DNA from: Streptomyces acidiscabies
Lineage (GTDB): Bacteria; Actinomycetota; Actinomycetes; Streptomycetales; Streptomycetaceae
Assembly (NCBI RefSeq): GCF_020010905.1
Contig: NZ_JAGJBY010000002.1
Coordinates: 3,534,001-3,598,000, forward strand
Length of the DNA stretch: 64,000 nt
Direction: 5' to 3'
The notes beneath the pieces were generated by a model. The model did not search any database. It saw only the letters and a list, made by a program, of their open reading frames with translations, and was not told where the DNA came from. Of the stretch, positions 62,597 through 64,000 are shown in pieces (position 1 is the first letter of the stretch; every line of letters begins with the position of its first letter). A program made the translations under genes and the position numbers.

Positions 62597-63277
62597 TCAG
62601 GACATAAGGGAGCGCCGGAACTCCCCCGGCGTCACCCGCCCGTCGATCTTCTGCGACCCGCTTCACCGGCACCCCGGTCGCCGCGAGGCACGCCCGCGTC
62701 AGCGTCTTGACGGTGTATCCGAGGCGCCGCGCGTAGTCCTCGGCCCGCCGCGTCACCGCGTACGACACCTCCAGCTCGGCCCGCAGCCGCACGTACACCT
62801 CGCTCCCGGCGGCCCCCTCACCGCCGGTCCCCGGCAGCCGGTCCACCTGCAACAGCAGCGCGGCGAGCAGGAGTTGGAGGATCTCCGGCGACACCCGGCC
62901 CGGCCGCGTGAACTCGGCCCGCGGCTGGGCCGGCAGCGTCGAGACGGCCGCGTACTCCCGCCCCGTACCGAGCTGACGGCAGACCGGCCCGCGCCACTCC
63001 CGCACCAGCCGCTCCACCCCCGCGACGGCGGGCGGGAACTCCGCCGTGAACATCAGGTGGACGCCGTCGAGCGCGCCGCCCGCCCCGAAGCGCCGCACCT
63101 GCCCCGGCCGGATCCACAGCAGCGTCCCCGGCCGGCAGGCGTACGTCACGAAGTCCACCGCGTGCTCCCCGCCGTGACCAGCGTGACCGTGTGGAAGCCG
63201 ACCCGGTGCACCCGCTCGGCCGTCCGCTCCCGCACCGCGCCCAGCCCGGCGATCTCGAAGCCGGGGATCGCTTCCAC
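62597..63277 (-). pseudogene. Broken AraC-family regulator gene
   Basis: The gene begins well at GTG 63277 (EAIPGFEIAGLGAVRERTAERVHRVGF, a cupin-type AraC N-terminus). A one-base loss in the run of C at 63167-63170 moves the frame; the rest (EHAVDFVTYACRPGTLLWI to ARRLGYTVKTLTRACLAATG) continues in another frame. Near the C-terminus about 100 bp of the HTH region are missing: after VPVKRV the sequence jumps to GRVTPGEFRRSLMS, the usual family ending, read in yet another frame to the stop at 62597. Two independent lesions make a non-functional regulator. Confidence 0.75.
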
Positions 63278-63463
63278 TGTCCTGCCCTGTTCCTGTCCGA
63301 TTCCGACCACGGTAGGTCACGGTCGTCACCGAGATTATGGCGCCGGTCCGGAATCCGGATGTCATACCTGAGGAGGAGCCGCACCGCCCCGCCTGGTGCC
63401 GTCGCACCAGCCCCAACTGCCAGTAGGGGCACGATGCCCGGACCGGGTGCCGAGGGCGAACCT

Positions 63464-63485
63464 GTCAAGGTCCCTGCACCTTGAC
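63464..63485. promoter_or_regulatory. 22-bp palindromic operator upstream of the MMPL transporter
   Basis: GTCAAGGT (63464-63471) and ACCTTGAC (63478-63485) form a perfect inverted repeat with a 6-bp spacer, 17 bp before the GTG of the transporter. The spacing suits a TetR-type dimeric repressor. No TetR gene adjoins it; the neighbouring regulator is a broken AraC gene. Confidence 0.65.
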
Positions 63486-63502
63486 CTGGAGAGACCCTTT
63501 CC

Positions 63503-64000
63503 GTGGCTACCTTTCTCTACCGCATGGGCCGCACGGCCTTCCGACGACGCTGGCTGGTGGTGCTGCTCTGGGTCGCCCTGCTCGGCGGCCTCGGCGCGGG
63601 AGCCGTGAGCGCGCCCGCCGCCGAGGACAACGGCACCTCGTTCATGCCCGGCATCGAGGCGCAGAAGGCGTTCGACCTGATCGGCCAGCGCTTCCCGGGC
63701 CGCGACTCCAACGGCGCGAACGCCCGCATCGTGTTCGTCGCGCCGAAGGGCGAGAAGGTCACCGAGGGCGGCAACAAGGCCGCCATCGACCAGCTCGTAG
63801 GGGAGGCCGCAGACGTCTCCAAGGTCGAGCAGGCCGTCAGCCCCTTCGCCGCCGGAGCCGTCAGCAAGGACGCGACGACCGCGTACGCGCAGGTCACCTA
63901 CAAGGTGAAGTCCGCCGACCTCACCGACGCCGACAAATCGGCCCTGGAGAAGGTCATCGACCGGGCCAGGGACTCCGGCCTGACCGTCGAGGTCGGCGGC
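63503..64000 (+). CDS. MMPL-family transporter, 5' part
   Basis: The reading frame starts at GTG 63503 after GGAGAGACCC and runs off the right edge, so 166 residues are seen. A first membrane helix (RWLVVLLWVALLGGLGAG) is followed by the extracytoplasmic part with FMPGIEAQKAFDLIGQRFPG and VVFVAPKG-like ARIVFVAPKG, as in actinobacterial MMPL (MmpL/RND-like) lipid or drug exporters. The palindrome just upstream suggests repressor control. Confidence 0.88.
   Translation, partial: MATFLYRMGRTAFRRRWLVVLLWVALLGGLGAGAVSAPAAEDNGTSFMPGIEAQKAFDLIGQRFPGRDSNGANARIVFVAPKGEKVTEGGNKAAIDQLVGEAADVSKVEQAVSPFAAGAVSKDATTAYAQVTYKVKSADLTDADKSALEKVIDRARDSGLTVEVGG

Overview
The window is a chromosomal segment of a Streptomyces-like actinomycete. 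The evidence is very high G+C with G/C-ending codons, frequent GTG and TTG starts, ATGA/GTGA gene overlaps, and characteristic gene families: an AfsA/ArpA-type gamma-butyrolactone pair, SAV_2336-type vWA proteins, Rpf-LysM-M23 and PGRP cell-wall enzymes, monomeric isocitrate dehydrogenase and a WS/DGAT. No rRNA, tRNA, CRISPR array, transposase, integrase or attachment site was seen.

Layout, left to right. 1-7.4 kb: the 3' part of a luciferase-like oxidoreductase carrying a Gly-rich repeat insert, a lone FtsX/MacB-type permease, a strong terminator, an astacin-like metallopeptidase whose catalytic Glu is Gln, and a large LuxR-type ATPase regulator. 7.4-12.9 kb: a TPR-CHAT protease gene divergent from a tightly overlapping operon of a cytoplasmic subtilisin, an ECF-type sigma factor and a small acidic protein. 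12.9-18.6 kb: P450, N-formylglutamate amidohydrolase-like protein, monomeric isocitrate dehydrogenase and an MscS channel. 18.9-23.1 kb: a secreted 1258-aa Ala-rich polymorphic toxin with an overlapping candidate immunity gene and terminator. 23.1-29.1 kb: UPF0104 membrane protein, an ABC exporter behind a MerR-type promoter that appears leaderless, a MoCo-sulfurase-like PLP enzyme, and a desaturase-like protein coupled to a GNAT. 29.1-37.7 kb: SGNH hydrolase, butyrolactone receptor and AfsA synthase, a racemase-fold protein, a cytokinin-dehydrogenase-like flavoprotein, Rpf-LysM-M23, an EamA transporter and a FhuF-like protein. 37.7-44.8 kb: glgA-glgC, WS/DGAT, an atypical SDR with a zinc knuckle, a Tat-exported PGRP amidase and a SUKH-like protein.

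44.8-54.6 kb is sugar or sugar-acid catabolism. An IlvD/Edd-type dehydratase is divergent from an IclR regulator, which is followed by a fumarylacetoacetate-hydrolase-family protein and a zinc dehydrogenase. Next to it lies a LacI-controlled set of one Gfo/Idh/MocA dehydrogenase, two AP-endonuclease-like TIM barrels and an orphan sugar-binding lipoprotein. A perfect LacI palindrome and a second related site tie this set together.

54.6-62.5 kb holds the most striking locus: a four-gene, fully overlapping operon on the minus strand encoding an alpha/beta hydrolase, a caspase-VMAP protein, a MoxR-type AAA ATPase and a SAV_2336-vWA-TIR protein. This matches the vWA-MoxR-VMAP ternary conflict systems, here with two classical death effectors (caspase and TIR) and an extra hydrolase. 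It is divergent from a TerD gene across a 16-bp palindrome. The window ends with a GlsB-like membrane protein, a doubly damaged AraC pseudogene and the start of an MMPL transporter behind a long palindromic operator.

Taken together, the window holds two separate caspase-fold protease systems (TPR-CHAT with subtilisin and sigma factor; caspase-VMAP with TIR) and a polymorphic toxin, so it is rich in conflict and regulated-proteolysis functions between housekeeping genes. Starts were chosen from ribosome binding sites, overlaps and family alignments by eye. No database search was possible.
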